Assembly: GCF_004296935.1 (NCBI RefSeq)
Contig: NZ_SCVH01000122.1
Span: 1-40,817 of the forward strand
Source of the DNA: Reyranella sp.
Lineage (GTDB): Bacteria; Pseudomonadota; Alphaproteobacteria; Reyranellales; Reyranellaceae
Reading direction: 5' to 3'
Length of the DNA stretch: 40,817 nt
Shown here: piece by piece, positions 18,566 to 28,225 of the stretch
Numbering within the stretch: the stretch's first letter is position 1
Layout of the letters: the number at the start of each line of letters is the position of its first letter
The notes under the pieces: generated by a model
The model's database searches: none
The model's input: the letters and a program-made list of their open reading frames with translations, nothing else
Told to the model about the DNA's origin: nothing
Position numbers and translations under genes: made by a program

Positions 18566-20696
18566 GCCCGAGTTCGCCGAACCGGTTCAGCACGTTGAAG
18601 GTGAGCCGCGACACGTCGTTGTCGAACTTGTCGTGGGGCAGGCTGCCGCAGTAGGTGATCGAGCCGACCGAGAACACCGCGCCTCCGCTTGGCTTCTCGA
18701 TATAGGTCATGTCGGCGTGGATCAGCTCCTCCAGGGTCTGGCCGGGAATGGTGGTGGTGAAGCCCAGCCGTTCCTCGTGGACGACGACGAAGTTCTTGCG
18801 GTCGTGGCCTTCGGACGAGGCCAGCACCACGGCGTTGAGCGGACTGCCGAGGCGATGGTCGAGGCGGTCGAGTTCGAAGCCCGCCGCGCCGCCGCCGGAA
18901 AAGCCGTAGCCGCCGAACAGCTCGTTCTTCACGCCCTCGAAGACCCAGGCGTGCGTGTTGTCGCGCGCCGCCGGCGACTGGCGGTAGGAGTCGCCAACGA
19001 AAGTACCCTGGCTCGAGAAGCCGATGCCGCAGAGAAGGTTGGGCGGCCGGTCGCTGCGCCGCCACAGGCCGCCGTAGGCGCCGTCGAAGGCGTGATAGTA
19101 CTCGCCGGGCTCGGCCGCCCAGGTGCGGATGCCGCCCTCCGTGCGCCGCACTTCTATGGCGCCCGGCACTTTCCTGGAGAGCGCCACCCGCCAGTAGAAG
19201 CCGTTGCCGCCGAGATACATCAGCCGCCCGCCGGTCTCGGTATAGGCCTGCAGCGCGTCGAGCGTGCCGCTGGTGTGATACTCGGGATGCGAGCCGGTCA
19301 GCACCACCTTGTACTGCGCCAGGATCTCGACGCCCTTTTCGTCGAGGTCGTGGTCGGTGACGACGTCGAAGGCCACGCCCATGCGGTCGAGCCAGCCGGT
19401 GAGATGGGTGTCGGCCGGCAGATGGCGCAGGCCCGAGCCCGCGGCGTCGTTGAAGCTCAGGAAATTCGGCCGCCAGGTGATCAGCGGCCGGAGGTGCGAG
19501 GAATAGGCCACGCCCGAGCCGTCGCGGTGATGGTTGTAGGTCGAGAGGCCGTAGTCCTTGTGGTCGTCGGGATTGTGCGGATAGGCCTTCCAGTCGGCCA
19601 CCCGCTTGCGGAACGCCTCGTCGTACACGCCGCGCGAGAAGTTCGAGTAGACCTGGTAGGTAAAGGTCGAGGCGAGGTAGCAGACCTTGGCCTGCGGCTT
19701 GCCGACCTGGGGCCGCACGAAGAAGGGAATGACGTCGCGGTGCGTGCCGCAGCTCAGCTGCATGCCATAGACGCCGCTGCGCATGTCCTTCGGGACGGTG
19801 AAGCTGAAGTCGTCGGCCCAGCCGCAATCGTGCAGGTCGTCGTCATGGAAGTGGATGGCGGCATAGTGGTGCGGCGCGCGGCGCCAGTCGCGCTCCGTGC
19901 CGGTCCAGGCCGCGCCTTTCATGGCGCGCGTCGGCAGGTTGATCAGCCTGCCGTGCAGACCGTTGGGGCCGGTGTCCTCGATCTCCATCGACTCGCCGCG
20001 GCGAGCGAAGTCCCAGGCCGCGACGCCGGCGATCGCGGGCGCCTCGATCTTGCCGTTGAAGCAGCGCTGGGCGGGGCGGTCCTTGGCCGACTCGGCGCCG
20101 ATCAGGATCGGCCGGGCGGCGTCGAGCGACAGCGGCGCCGTCGTCTGCGCCTCGCCCTCGTCGTCGACGGCGTGGGCGCGCTTCAGCGGCTGCTGACCGA
20201 CACGCAGCGTGCCGGTCACGGGATCGGCACTCGCCCAGACGCGATACCAGATGCGCGTGCGCAGGGGCTTGCCGACCACGACCCGCGCGCCGCCGACCTC
20301 GAGCGCCATGCCCTCGGGCGTGAGAACGAGCGCGAAGCCCGCGCCCGACTCGGGATCGCGGCGTGACAGGACCGTTTGCGGTCCGTCCGCGGGCAGTGTC
20401 GGCCAGATCAAGGCTTCGACGCCGAGCGCCGCGGGCAACTTCACGGCCTTGCCGCCATCGACCAGCGCATAGGAGCCGGGCCAGGCGCGCTGCTCGCGCG
20501 AGGCGAAGCGGCCGTCGAAAAGATCGGACATATCCTCCAGCTTGGCCGGCGGTCCGCCGGGATTGGGATCGCCGCGAACGATCTTCACCAGCATGGCGTT
20601 GTACGGACCCGGTCCCGTGCTCGAGACCTTGAAGGCGATGTTTTCGCCGCTTCGTACCGAGATGCGGTCGGCATAGCCGACTAGCGGTGCTGTCAC
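18549..20696 (-). CDS. N,N-dimethylformamidase large (beta) subunit-like protein
   Basis: Dimethylformamidase hydrolyses dimethylformamide to dimethylamine and formate using a mononuclear iron bound by Tyr, Tyr and Glu. This 715-residue protein has the large-subunit layout: an N-terminal part with a LamG-like beta-sandwich (about 75-260), then a C-terminal glutamine-amidotransferase-like domain carrying TYQVYSNFSRG and GSHPEYHT. The start is a GTG at 20696 with GGGAG at 20703-20707. No small-subunit gene is adjacent, and the true amide substrate may differ from dimethylformamide. It is divergent, with 54 bases between starts, from a Bug receptor gene. Family assignment is from motif memory. 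Confidence 0.82.
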   Translation of the reverse strand: MTAPLVGYADRISVRSGENIAFKVSSTGPGPYNAMLVKIVRGDPNPGGPPAKLEDMSDLFDGRFASREQRAWPGSYALVDGGKAVKLPAALGVEALIWPTLPADGPQTVLSRRDPESGAGFALVLTPEGMALEVGGARVVVGKPLRTRIWYRVWASADPVTGTLRVGQQPLKRAHAVDDEGEAQTTAPLSLDAARPILIGAESAKDRPAQRCFNGKIEAPAIAGVAAWDFARRGESMEIEDTGPNGLHGRLINLPTRAMKGAAWTGTERDWRRAPHHYAAIHFHDDDLHDCGWADDFSFTVPKDMRSGVYGMQLSCGTHRDVIPFFVRPQVGKPQAKVCYLASTFTYQVYSNFSRGVYDEAFRKRVADWKAYPHNPDDHKDYGLSTYNHHRDGSGVAYSSHLRPLITWRPNFLSFNDAAGSGLRHLPADTHLTGWLDRMGVAFDVVTDHDLDEKGVEILAQYKVVLTGSHPEYHTSGTLDALQAYTETGGRLMYLGGNGFYWRVALSRKVPGAIEVRRTEGGIRTWAAEPGEYYHAFDGAYGGLWRRSDRPPNLLCGIGFSSQGTFVGDSYRQSPAARDNTHAWVFEGVKNELFGGYGFSGGGAAGFELDRLDHRLGSPLNAVVLASSEGHDRKNFVVVHEERLGFTTTIPGQTLEELIHADMTYIEKPSGGAVFSVGSITYCGSLPHDKFDNDVSRLTFNVLNRFGELGLKWPF

Positions 20697-20750
20697 GTTG
20701 GTCTCCCTCTGAGCGGCCGATATAGTCGCCCGAACCCAGGGAGTAATGCC

Positions 20751-21752
20751 ATGTCCAAGATGATCCGCCGCCGCACCGCGATTGCTGCTGCGCTCGCCGC
20801 GCCGATGCTGGCGCGGCACGGCTGGGCCCAAAGTGCCGGCGCGAGCGCCTATCCCGGCGGCAAGACCGTGCGCATCGTCGTGCCCTTCGCAGCCGGCGGC
20901 ACCACCGATATCCTGGGCCGCGTCGTGGCCCAGCTCCTGACCGAGCAGATGGGCGGCACCTTCGTGGTCGATAACAAGACCGGGGCCGGTGGCAATGTCG
21001 GTGCCGAGCTGGTGGCGAAGGCAGCCCCCGACGGCATGACCCTGCTGCTGGGCACGGTCGGCACCGCCGTCACCAACCAGTATCTCTACAAGACCATGCC
21101 CTACGACAGCGTGAAGAGCTTCGCACCGGTGGCGCTGGTCGGCGAGGTGGCGAACGTGCTGGCCGTCCATCCGAGCTTCCCGGCCAAGACGCTCAAGGAG
21201 TTCGTCGACTACTGCAAGGCGCAGGGCCCCAACAAGGTGAGCTACGGCTCGCCGGCCGTCGGCGGCACCGGGCACCTGGCGATGGAGTATCTGTCCAGCC
21301 TGGCCGGCATCAAGCTCGAGCATGTCGTCTATCGCGGCAGCTCGCTGGTCATGAAGGACCTGCTGGCCGGTCACATCCTCGACACCATGGACAACCTGCC
21401 GCCCTACCTGCAGCACCTCCAGTCGGGGGCGCTGCGCGCCCTGGGCGTGAGCTCGGCCAAGCGCTGGTTCGCGGCGCCGAACATTCCGACCATCGCCGAG
21501 CAGGGCTACGCCGGCTTCGACGCCGCGCCCTGGTGGTACGTCGCGGCGCCCGCGGGCACGCCGCCCGAGATCGTCAAGAAACTCTCCGACGACATCGTCA
21601 AGGGCACCAGGTCCGAAGCGGTGATCAAGAAGATCCGCGACGCCGGCGCCTCGGAACTGGTTGGTGACGCCCAGGCGCTCACCAGGCACATGGTGGCCGA
21701 GAACGCGAAGTGGAAGAAGGTGATCGAAGCGGCCAAGCTGGAGCCGCAATGA
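20751..21752 (+). CDS. Bug family (tripartite tricarboxylate transporter) substrate-binding receptor
   Basis: Second orphan TctC-type periplasmic receptor in the window. It has 333 residues, with a signal peptide at 1-26 (GWA|QS) preceded by three arginines. Family motifs are VRIVVPFAAGGTTDILGR, NKTGAGGNVGAELVAKAAPDGM and VSYGSPAVGGTGHLAMEYL. The start is the ATG at 20751, behind GGGAG. Its stop overlaps the ATG of the phosphotriesterase-family gene (21749-21752), a coupling that suggests the receptor binds the substrate or product of that hydrolase (inference). It is not a close copy of the receptor at 10892-11878. Confidence 0.93.
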   Translation: MSKMIRRRTAIAAALAAPMLARHGWAQSAGASAYPGGKTVRIVVPFAAGGTTDILGRVVAQLLTEQMGGTFVVDNKTGAGGNVGAELVAKAAPDGMTLLLGTVGTAVTNQYLYKTMPYDSVKSFAPVALVGEVANVLAVHPSFPAKTLKEFVDYCKAQGPNKVSYGSPAVGGTGHLAMEYLSSLAGIKLEHVVYRGSSLVMKDLLAGHILDTMDNLPPYLQHLQSGALRALGVSSAKRWFAAPNIPTIAEQGYAGFDAAPWWYVAAPAGTPPEIVKKLSDDIVKGTRSEAVIKKIRDAGASELVGDAQALTRHMVAENAKWKKVIEAAKLEPQ

Positions 21753-22792
21753 CACGCGACGGGTTGAAGGGAAAGATTCAGACCGTCCTCGGGCCGATCG
21801 CGCCCGAGGCGCTGGGGCGGACTCTGATGCACGAGCACGTGCTCTGCGACATCCGTCCGCCGGCGACACGTGGCGACAACGATCTCGGGCCCGAGATCAC
21901 GCTGGAGAATGTCTGGCAGATCAATCACGGCCACGGCATCAAGCGGGCCGGCCGCAAGTACATGCTCGACCTCGAGGACATCGCCACCCGCGAGGTCCGC
22001 ATGATGAAGCACGAGGGCGGCGATGCCATCGTCGAGCTGACCTGCGGCGGCCTCTCGCCCGATCCCAAAGGGCTGCAGCGCATCGCCGCCGGCACTGGCG
22101 TGCACCTGATCATGGGCTGCGGCTACTACGTCAACGACTACCAGGACCCCAGGAACCACGGCCGCGCGGTCGACGATTTCGCCGCCGAAATGATCGGCCA
22201 GATCCTGGACGGCGCCTGGGGCACCGACATCCGCGCCGGCATGATCGGCGAGATCGGCTGCACCTCGCCGTGGACCGACACCGAGAAGCGGGTGATGCAG
22301 GCGGCGCTTGTTGCCGCCGCCGAGACGGGCGCCGCGATCAACGTTCATCCCGGCCGCGATCCCGATCAGCCGCAGGAGGTCGCCGACTTCATCAAGGCCA
22401 GTGGCCATCCGACCGAGCGCATCGTCATCAGCCACATCGACCGCACCATCTTCGACGAGGCGCGGCTGCTCAGGCTCGCCGACTCCGGCGTCACCATCGA
22501 GTTCGACCTGTTCGGCCAGGAGGCGAGCTACTACGGCCTTTCCGACATCGACATGCCGAACGACGCCACGCGGCTGAAACTGATCCGGGCGCTGATCTCG
22601 CACGGCCATCTCGAGCGCGTCGTGATCAGCCACGACATCTGCTACCGCACGCGGCTGGCGAGCTTCGGCGGCCACGGCTACGGCCACATCTTCCGCAACG
22701 TCGTGCCGATGATGAAGAAGCGCGGTTATAGCGAGGCCGAGATCGACGCCATCCTGGTCGGCAACCCGCGGCGGCTACTGACGTTCGTCTAG
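21749..22792 (+). CDS. phosphotriesterase-family (amidohydrolase) metal hydrolase, probable lactonase or esterase
   Basis: 347-residue TIM-barrel hydrolase with the binuclear metal site of the phosphotriesterase family: His28 and His30 in MHEHVL, Glu168 in MIGEIGC, His200 in NVHPGRD, His229 in ISHIDRT and Asp296 in ISHDICYR. The bridging residue is Glu, not the carboxylated Lys of true phosphotriesterases. This is as in the E. coli PHP protein and several lactonases, so lactone or ester hydrolysis is more likely than organophosphate hydrolysis. It is coupled to the upstream Bug receptor. The stop codon TAG shares the bases CTAG (22789-22792) with the stop of the converging gene. Confidence 0.9.
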   Translation: MTRDGLKGKIQTVLGPIAPEALGRTLMHEHVLCDIRPPATRGDNDLGPEITLENVWQINHGHGIKRAGRKYMLDLEDIATREVRMMKHEGGDAIVELTCGGLSPDPKGLQRIAAGTGVHLIMGCGYYVNDYQDPRNHGRAVDDFAAEMIGQILDGAWGTDIRAGMIGEIGCTSPWTDTEKRVMQAALVAAAETGAAINVHPGRDPDQPQEVADFIKASGHPTERIVISHIDRTIFDEARLLRLADSGVTIEFDLFGQEASYYGLSDIDMPNDATRLKLIRALISHGHLERVVISHDICYRTRLASFGGHGYGHIFRNVVPMMKKRGYSEAEIDAILVGNPRRLLTFV

Positions 22793-23334
22793 AAGGTCAG
22801 ATGGTAGGTCGTCTCTTCGGTATAGATCGGCCCGCCGCGGCCGCGCCGGCTTGAATAGAGAGAGAAGTGCTCGGCCACCCAGGGCGTCGACCGGAAGGTC
22901 GAGTGGCTGGCCATGAACTGGGCGATGTGATGGCCGGTCTCCGCGCCGGCGGGGAAGCGCGCCAGGGTGACGTGCGGGCGGAACTTGCGGCGCTCGATTT
23001 CGATGCCGCAGTTGCGCGCCACGGTCGCCACCTTCTGCTGCAGCCAGTCGAGCTGGTCGCTCTTCTGCACCAGCGCCACCAGGGCGCGGGGCTGCTTGCC
23101 GGCGCTGAACTGTTCGACGCCGGCCAGCGCCAGCGAAAAGCGCGGGCCCGCGATGTCGCCCAGCTCCTCTTCCAGGTCGCGCATGACCGAGCCCTGGACC
23201 TCGTCGCAGAAGCAGAGCGTCACATGGAGATTCTCCGCCGTCTGCCAGCGCGCGTCGGGCACGCCCGACTGCAGCGTCGCCAGCTCGTCGGCGATCTCCT
23301 CAGGGACGGGGAGGGCTACGAACAGGCGTGGCAT
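22789..23334 (-). CDS. thpR: RNA 2',3'-cyclic phosphodiesterase (ThpR/LigT, 2H family)
   Basis: 181 residues of the two-histidine phosphoesterase fold. The catalytic motifs are HVTL at His37 and HVTL at His121. It opens 2',3'-cyclic phosphates on RNA ends and was first known as a 2'-5' RNA ligase. The start at ATG 23334 (MPRLFVAL) matches the family N-terminus. The gene begins inside the last 35 bases of the tesA-like gene on the same strand, so the two are coupled. It ends by sharing CTAG with the converging hydrolase gene. Confidence 0.92.
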   Translation of the reverse strand: MPRLFVALPVPEEIADELATLQSGVPDARWQTAENLHVTLCFCDEVQGSVMRDLEEELGDIAGPRFSLALAGVEQFSAGKQPRALVALVQKSDQLDWLQQKVATVARNCGIEIERRKFRPHVTLARFPAGAETGHHIAQFMASHSTFRSTPWVAEHFSLYSSRRGRGGPIYTEETTYHLTF

Positions 23335-24010
23335 AGTCGTCGAGGTTCTTGGTGATGAACGGCAGGATGCGCTCGACCACGATGTCGACGCCCTTGGGAT
23401 TGGGATGGATGCCGTCGGCCTGGTTGAGCGCCGGGTCCTGCGCCACGCCGTCGAGGAAGAAGGGATAGAGCGGCACGCCGTGCTTTTCGGCCAGCCTCTT
23501 GTAGAGGCCGTCGAACTGGGCGGCATATTCCGGGCCGAAGTTGCGCGGCGCCAGCATGCCGGCCAGCCATACCGTGACGCCGGCCGCCTTCAGCTTGGTG
23601 AGGATGGCGTCGAGGTTGCGCTCGGTGCCGGCCGGGTCGGAGCCGCGCAGCGCGTCGTTGCCGCCCAGTTCCACCAGCACGATGTCGGGCTTGTCGGCCA
23701 GCATCCAGTCGATGCGCTCGACGCCGCCCGCCGTGGTGTCGCCCGAGACGCCATGGTTGAGGATCGTGACATTGCGCGCGCGGCGCTGAAGGGCCGCCTG
23801 CAGGCGGGCCGGGAAAGCCTGCTCGGGCTTCACCCCATAGCCCGCGGCCAGGCTGTCGCCCAGGACGGCGATCTTGACCGTCCCGCTTTGTGCCGGCCCG
23901 CTTTGCGTATGCCCGGTCGCCGCCGCCAGACACAGGACCAGCGCCAGAAACGCCGAGATCCGTGAATTGACCGCTGCCGCAAAACCACCATATCCAATGC
24001 CGAAGATCAT
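23300..24010 (-). CDS. tesA: GDSL-type esterase/lysophospholipase (TesA-like, SGNH hydrolase)
   Basis: 236-residue exported hydrolase of acyl esters. The SGNH set is complete: Ser53 in GDSLAAGYG, Gly90 in HGVSGDTT, Asn118 in GGNDAL, and Asp199/His202 in DGIHPNPKG. A hydrophobic export segment lies at about 18-34. In E. coli, tesA is divergent from the transporter genes ybbA and ybbP, exactly the arrangement seen here with 21 bases between starts, which supports the assignment. The start used is the ATG at 24010; a nearer start to the signal segment is possible. Confidence 0.9.
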   Translation of the reverse strand: MIFGIGYGGFAAAVNSRISAFLALVLCLAAATGHTQSGPAQSGTVKIAVLGDSLAAGYGVKPEQAFPARLQAALQRRARNVTILNHGVSGDTTAGGVERIDWMLADKPDIVLVELGGNDALRGSDPAGTERNLDAILTKLKAAGVTVWLAGMLAPRNFGPEYAAQFDGLYKRLAEKHGVPLYPFFLDGVAQDPALNQADGIHPNPKGVDIVVERILPFITKNLDDYATPVRSPPRP

Positions 24011-24031
24011 CGTCCCTTACCCGGAGCTTTC

Positions 24032-24753
<722 letters not shown>

Positions 24754-24757
<4 letters not shown>

Positions 24758-27270
24758 ACCTCGCTTTCCGGCTCGCCCGGCGCGAGATGCGGAGCGGCCT
24801 GGGCGGCTTCCGCCTGTTCATCGCCTGCCTGGCGCTGGGCGTCACCGCGATCGCCGCCATCCTGTCCTTCAGCCGCGCCATCGAAGAAGGTCTGCGTGCC
24901 GATGCGCGGGAGATCCTGGGCGGCGACGTCGCGGTCTCGCTGCTCTATCGCGAGGCGACGCCCGAGCAGATGGCCTTCCTGCGCGAACGCGGCCAGTTCG
25001 TGCGCTGGATCGACAGCCGTGCCATGGCGCGTCCGCTGAAGCCTGATGGCCGCACGACCCTGGTCCAGCTCAAGGCGGTGGAGCAGGCCTATCCGCTCTA
25101 CGGCACGCTCGAACTGAAGGACGGCGGCTCGCTGGCCGAGGCACTGGCGCGCCGTGACGGCGTCTGGGGCGCCGTGGTCGAGGAGGCAGCCCTTCGCCGC
25201 ATGAACCTGGTGCTGGGCGACCGGCTGCGGATCGGCGAAGTGACGGTCGAGGTGCGTGGTGTGATCGCACGCGAGCCGGACCGCGGGTTGAACGCCTTCG
25301 CGAGCCTCGGTCCGCGCCTGATGATGTCCTTCGAGGCGGTGATCGACTCAGGGCTGGTGCAGCCGGGCAGCCTGCTCAACTGGGAATATCGTCTGCGGCT
25401 GGCGCCGGGCGGCTCCGACATGGCCACCATCCAGGCGCTGACGACGCGCTATCCCGACGCCGGCTGGCGGGTGAGGGGCCTGGCCGATGCCGGCGGCGGC
25501 ATCCGCAACTGGCTCGATCGCCTCACCCAGTTCATCGGCCTGGTCGGCCTCGCCTCGCTGCTGGTGGGCGGTGTCGGCGTCGGCAATGCGATTTCGAGCT
25601 TTCTGGCCGGCCGCCTGCACACCATTGCCACCCTGAAGTGCCTGGGCGCGCCGGAACGGCTGGTCTTCACCACCTATTTCCTCCAGCTCGCGGCGCTCGC
25701 GATCCTGGGCGTCGCCATCGGCGTCGCCGTGGGGGCGGGGCTGCCCTTCGTGGCCGAGGCGCTGATCGCCGACCTGCTGCCGGTACGGGCACGGATTTCT
25801 CTCTACTTCCGGCCATTGGCCATCGCGGCGGTCTTCGGCCTGCTTGTCTCTCTCCTGTTCGCCCTGGTGCCGCTGATGCGGGCGCGCCGGGTGCCGGCCG
25901 CTACCCTGATGCGCGGCGCCGTGGTCGGGCAGGGCCGGCTCGTCTGGCGCGATGCGTTGGCAATCGGTGCAGTGGCCATGACGCTGGCGGCCTTCACCAT
26001 CTTCACATCCGACAGCCGGCGCATCGCGGCCTGGTTCGTGCTGGGCGCGGTCGGCGCCTTCATTGCCTTCCCGCTGCTGGCGCGCCTGGTCATGCTGGCG
26101 GCGGCGCGTGCCGGCAAGCCCAGGCTCGCCGGGCTTCGTTTGGCGCTGGCCAATCTCCATCGTCCCGGCGCGCCGACGCCCATCGTCATGCTGTCGCTGG
26201 GGCTCGGCCTCACCGTGCTGGTGGCGACGGCACTGATCGAGGGCAATCTCCGCGAACAGCTCATGCGTCGCATCCCGAGCGATGCGCCCGCCTTCTTCTT
26301 CGTCGATATCCAGTCGACCCAGATGCCGGCCTTCGAGAAGGCGATCGCCGCGGTGTCGGGGGCCGGCGCGCTCGACAAGGTGCCGTCGCTGCGCGGCCGC
26401 ATCGTCAGGATCGGTGGTAAGTCGGTGAACGAGATCGCCGTGCCGTCGGAATCGCGCTGGGCCGTGGAGGGCGACCGCGGCGTCACCTATTCGGCAACAC
26501 CGCCCGAGGGCTCGCGCATCGTGGCCGGCGAATGGTGGCCGGTCGATTATCGCGGGCCCCAGCTCATCTCGTTCGACGAGGCGCTGGCCAAGGCCTTCGG
26601 CCTCGGCCTCGGTGATACAATCACGGTGAACGTGCTGGGCCGCGACATCGAGGCCAGGATCGCCTCGCTGCGCCGCATCGAGTGGACGACGCTCGCCATC
26701 AATTTCGTCTTCGTCTATTCGCCGGGCACGCTCGACCGCGCCCCGCACACCTTCCTTGCCACGGTGAAATCCACGCCCGAGGCCGAGGACGCGATCTTCA
26801 AGGCCGTCACCGACCAGTTCCCCAACGTCACTGTGGTCCGGATCCGGGACGCCATCGAGACCGCCACCGGCGTGCTCGGCAACATTGGCCTTGCGACGCG
26901 GGTCATCGGCTTCCTCAGCATCCTGGCCGGCGTGCTGGTGCTGGCCGGCGCCATGCTCGCGACCCAGCGGCGCCGCGTGCACGAGGCCGTGGTGATGAAG
27001 GTGCTGGGGGCGACGCGGGCGCGCATCGCCGGGATCTTCGCCTGGGAATTCGCCTTCCTGGGTCTCGCCACGGCAGTGGCGGCGCTCGGCGTCGGCACCT
27101 TGGGCGCCTGGCTGGTGGTCAGCCGGTTGATGGGGCTCGACTGGACGTTCCTGCCGACGGTCGCCGTCGCCGTCGCCTTGGGCGCCATGGCGCTCACTTT
27201 GGCTTTCGGTCTGGCGGGCACCCTGGCGGCACTCCGGCAGCGTCCGCTCGCCTTGCTTCGCAATGAATGA
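24754..27270 (+). CDS. ybbP: ABC transporter permease (YbbP, FtsX/MacB-type)
   Basis: 838-residue inner-membrane permease, close to the roughly 800 of E. coli YbbP. It starts with a cytoplasmic/first-helix segment near residues 18-40, has a large periplasmic domain and two FtsX-type membrane blocks (about 260-400 and 720-830), with extra helices near 405-470. The partner ATPase is the gene just upstream. Experimental data on the E. coli proteins are limited, but the TesA neighbourhood suggests a lipid-related role (inference). Confidence 0.92.
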
Positions 27271-27404
27271 AGCGAAATTCTCCTAGTTTTGAAAGTAAAA
27301 CGAAACAATTCAAGGCTCTAATCTCTATTGATTCACACGGGCTGAGTGCCCAGATTGGTCAACGAAGGGCTCGTCAATGAGGCCCTCTGGAGGCTTGAAC
27401 CAAA
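27271..27404 (+). promoter_or_regulatory. AT-rich intergenic region ahead of the Bax-inhibitor-1 gene
   Basis: 134 bases that drop sharply in GC compared with the genes around them. A short inverted pair TTGAA/TTCAA is at 27289-27313 and an A/T-rich stretch runs to about 27335. The ribosome site GGAGG is at 27389-27393, 11 bases before the ATG. A promoter is expected here but I could not place a convincing -35/-10 pair. Confidence 0.35.
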
Positions 27405-28154
27405 ATGGCAAATCCGAACTTCGACACCTTTAATCGAGCCGGCACGATTGCCGACCAGGCGTCGTTCGATGTCGGCCTGCGCGCCCACATGGTGCGCGTC
27501 TACAATTACATGGCTTCGGGGCTCGCGCTGTCGGGCATCGTGGCCTTCGGCCTGTTCAGCTCGCCGGAGCTCGCAGGCATGTTCTTCCAGCTCCAGGCGG
27601 GCCGCGTCGTCGGTCTCAACATGCTGGGTTGGATCGCGATCTTCGCGCCGCTCGGCCTCTTGCTGTTGGTCTCGTTCCGCGCCGCCACGATGAGCGTCGG
27701 CGCAATCCAGGCCGTCTACTGGGCGGTCACCGCCCTGATGGGCGTCAGCCTGTCGCTGGTGCTGTTCCGCTACACCGGCGCCTCGGTCGCACGGACCTTC
27801 TTCGTGACGGCCGCCGCCTTCGGCGCGCTCAGCCTCTACGGCTACACCACCAAGCGCGACCTGACGGCGATGGGCAAGTTCCTGTTCATGGGCGTCGTCG
27901 GTCTCATCCTGGCCGGCCTCGTCAACATGATCTGGCCGTCGGGCACGATGAGCTTCATCATCTCCGCCGCCGGCGTGCTGATCTTCTCGGGGCTGATCGC
28001 CTACGACACCCAGAAGATCAAGGAGCAGTATGCCGACGCGTGGGGCACCGACATGGCCGAGAAGATCGCCATCTTCGGCGCCTTGAGCCTCTACCTCGAC
28101 TTCGTGAACCTGTTCCAGTTCCTCATGAGCTTCCTCGGCCAGGAACGCGAATAG
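27405..28154 (+). CDS. Bax inhibitor-1/YccA family membrane protein
   Basis: 249 residues, with about seven membrane helices spread from residue 30 to 245. The family signature is near the C-terminus (SGLIAYDTQKIKEQY at about 193-207, then LYLDFVNLFQFLM). Bacterial relatives (YccA, YetJ) modulate FtsH proteolysis or leak calcium; which applies here is unknown. The start is the ATG at 27405. It stands alone, ended by a strong terminator at 28178-28206. Confidence 0.93.
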   Translation: MANPNFDTFNRAGTIADQASFDVGLRAHMVRVYNYMASGLALSGIVAFGLFSSPELAGMFFQLQAGRVVGLNMLGWIAIFAPLGLLLLVSFRAATMSVGAIQAVYWAVTALMGVSLSLVLFRYTGASVARTFFVTAAAFGALSLYGYTTKRDLTAMGKFLFMGVVGLILAGLVNMIWPSGTMSFIISAAGVLIFSGLIAYDTQKIKEQYADAWGTDMAEKIAIFGALSLYLDFVNLFQFLMSFLGQERE

Positions 28155-28177
28155 CCGGGATCTGATTTTCCACCGAG

Positions 28178-28206
28178 ACGCCCGGGTCGAAAGGCCCGGG
28201 CGTTTT
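28178..28206 (+). terminator. intrinsic terminator after the Bax-inhibitor-1 gene
   Basis: An 11-bp stem (ACGCCCGGGTC with GGCCCGGGCGT, one G-T pair) capped by a GAAA tetraloop, followed by TTTT at 28203-28206. It begins 24 bases after the stop codon. It argues against an alternative TTG start for nhaA at 28205. Confidence 0.85.
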
Positions 28207-28225
28207 GCTGTCCGGGAACAATGAC

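Noticed and set aside
25348-26982. 544-codon open frame on the minus strand
   Set aside because: It is antisense to ybbP, rich in His, Arg and Gln and lacks any family motif.
28205-28225. TTG start of nhaA
   Set aside because: It lies in the T-run of the preceding terminator. GTG at 28226 gives the family length of 388 residues.
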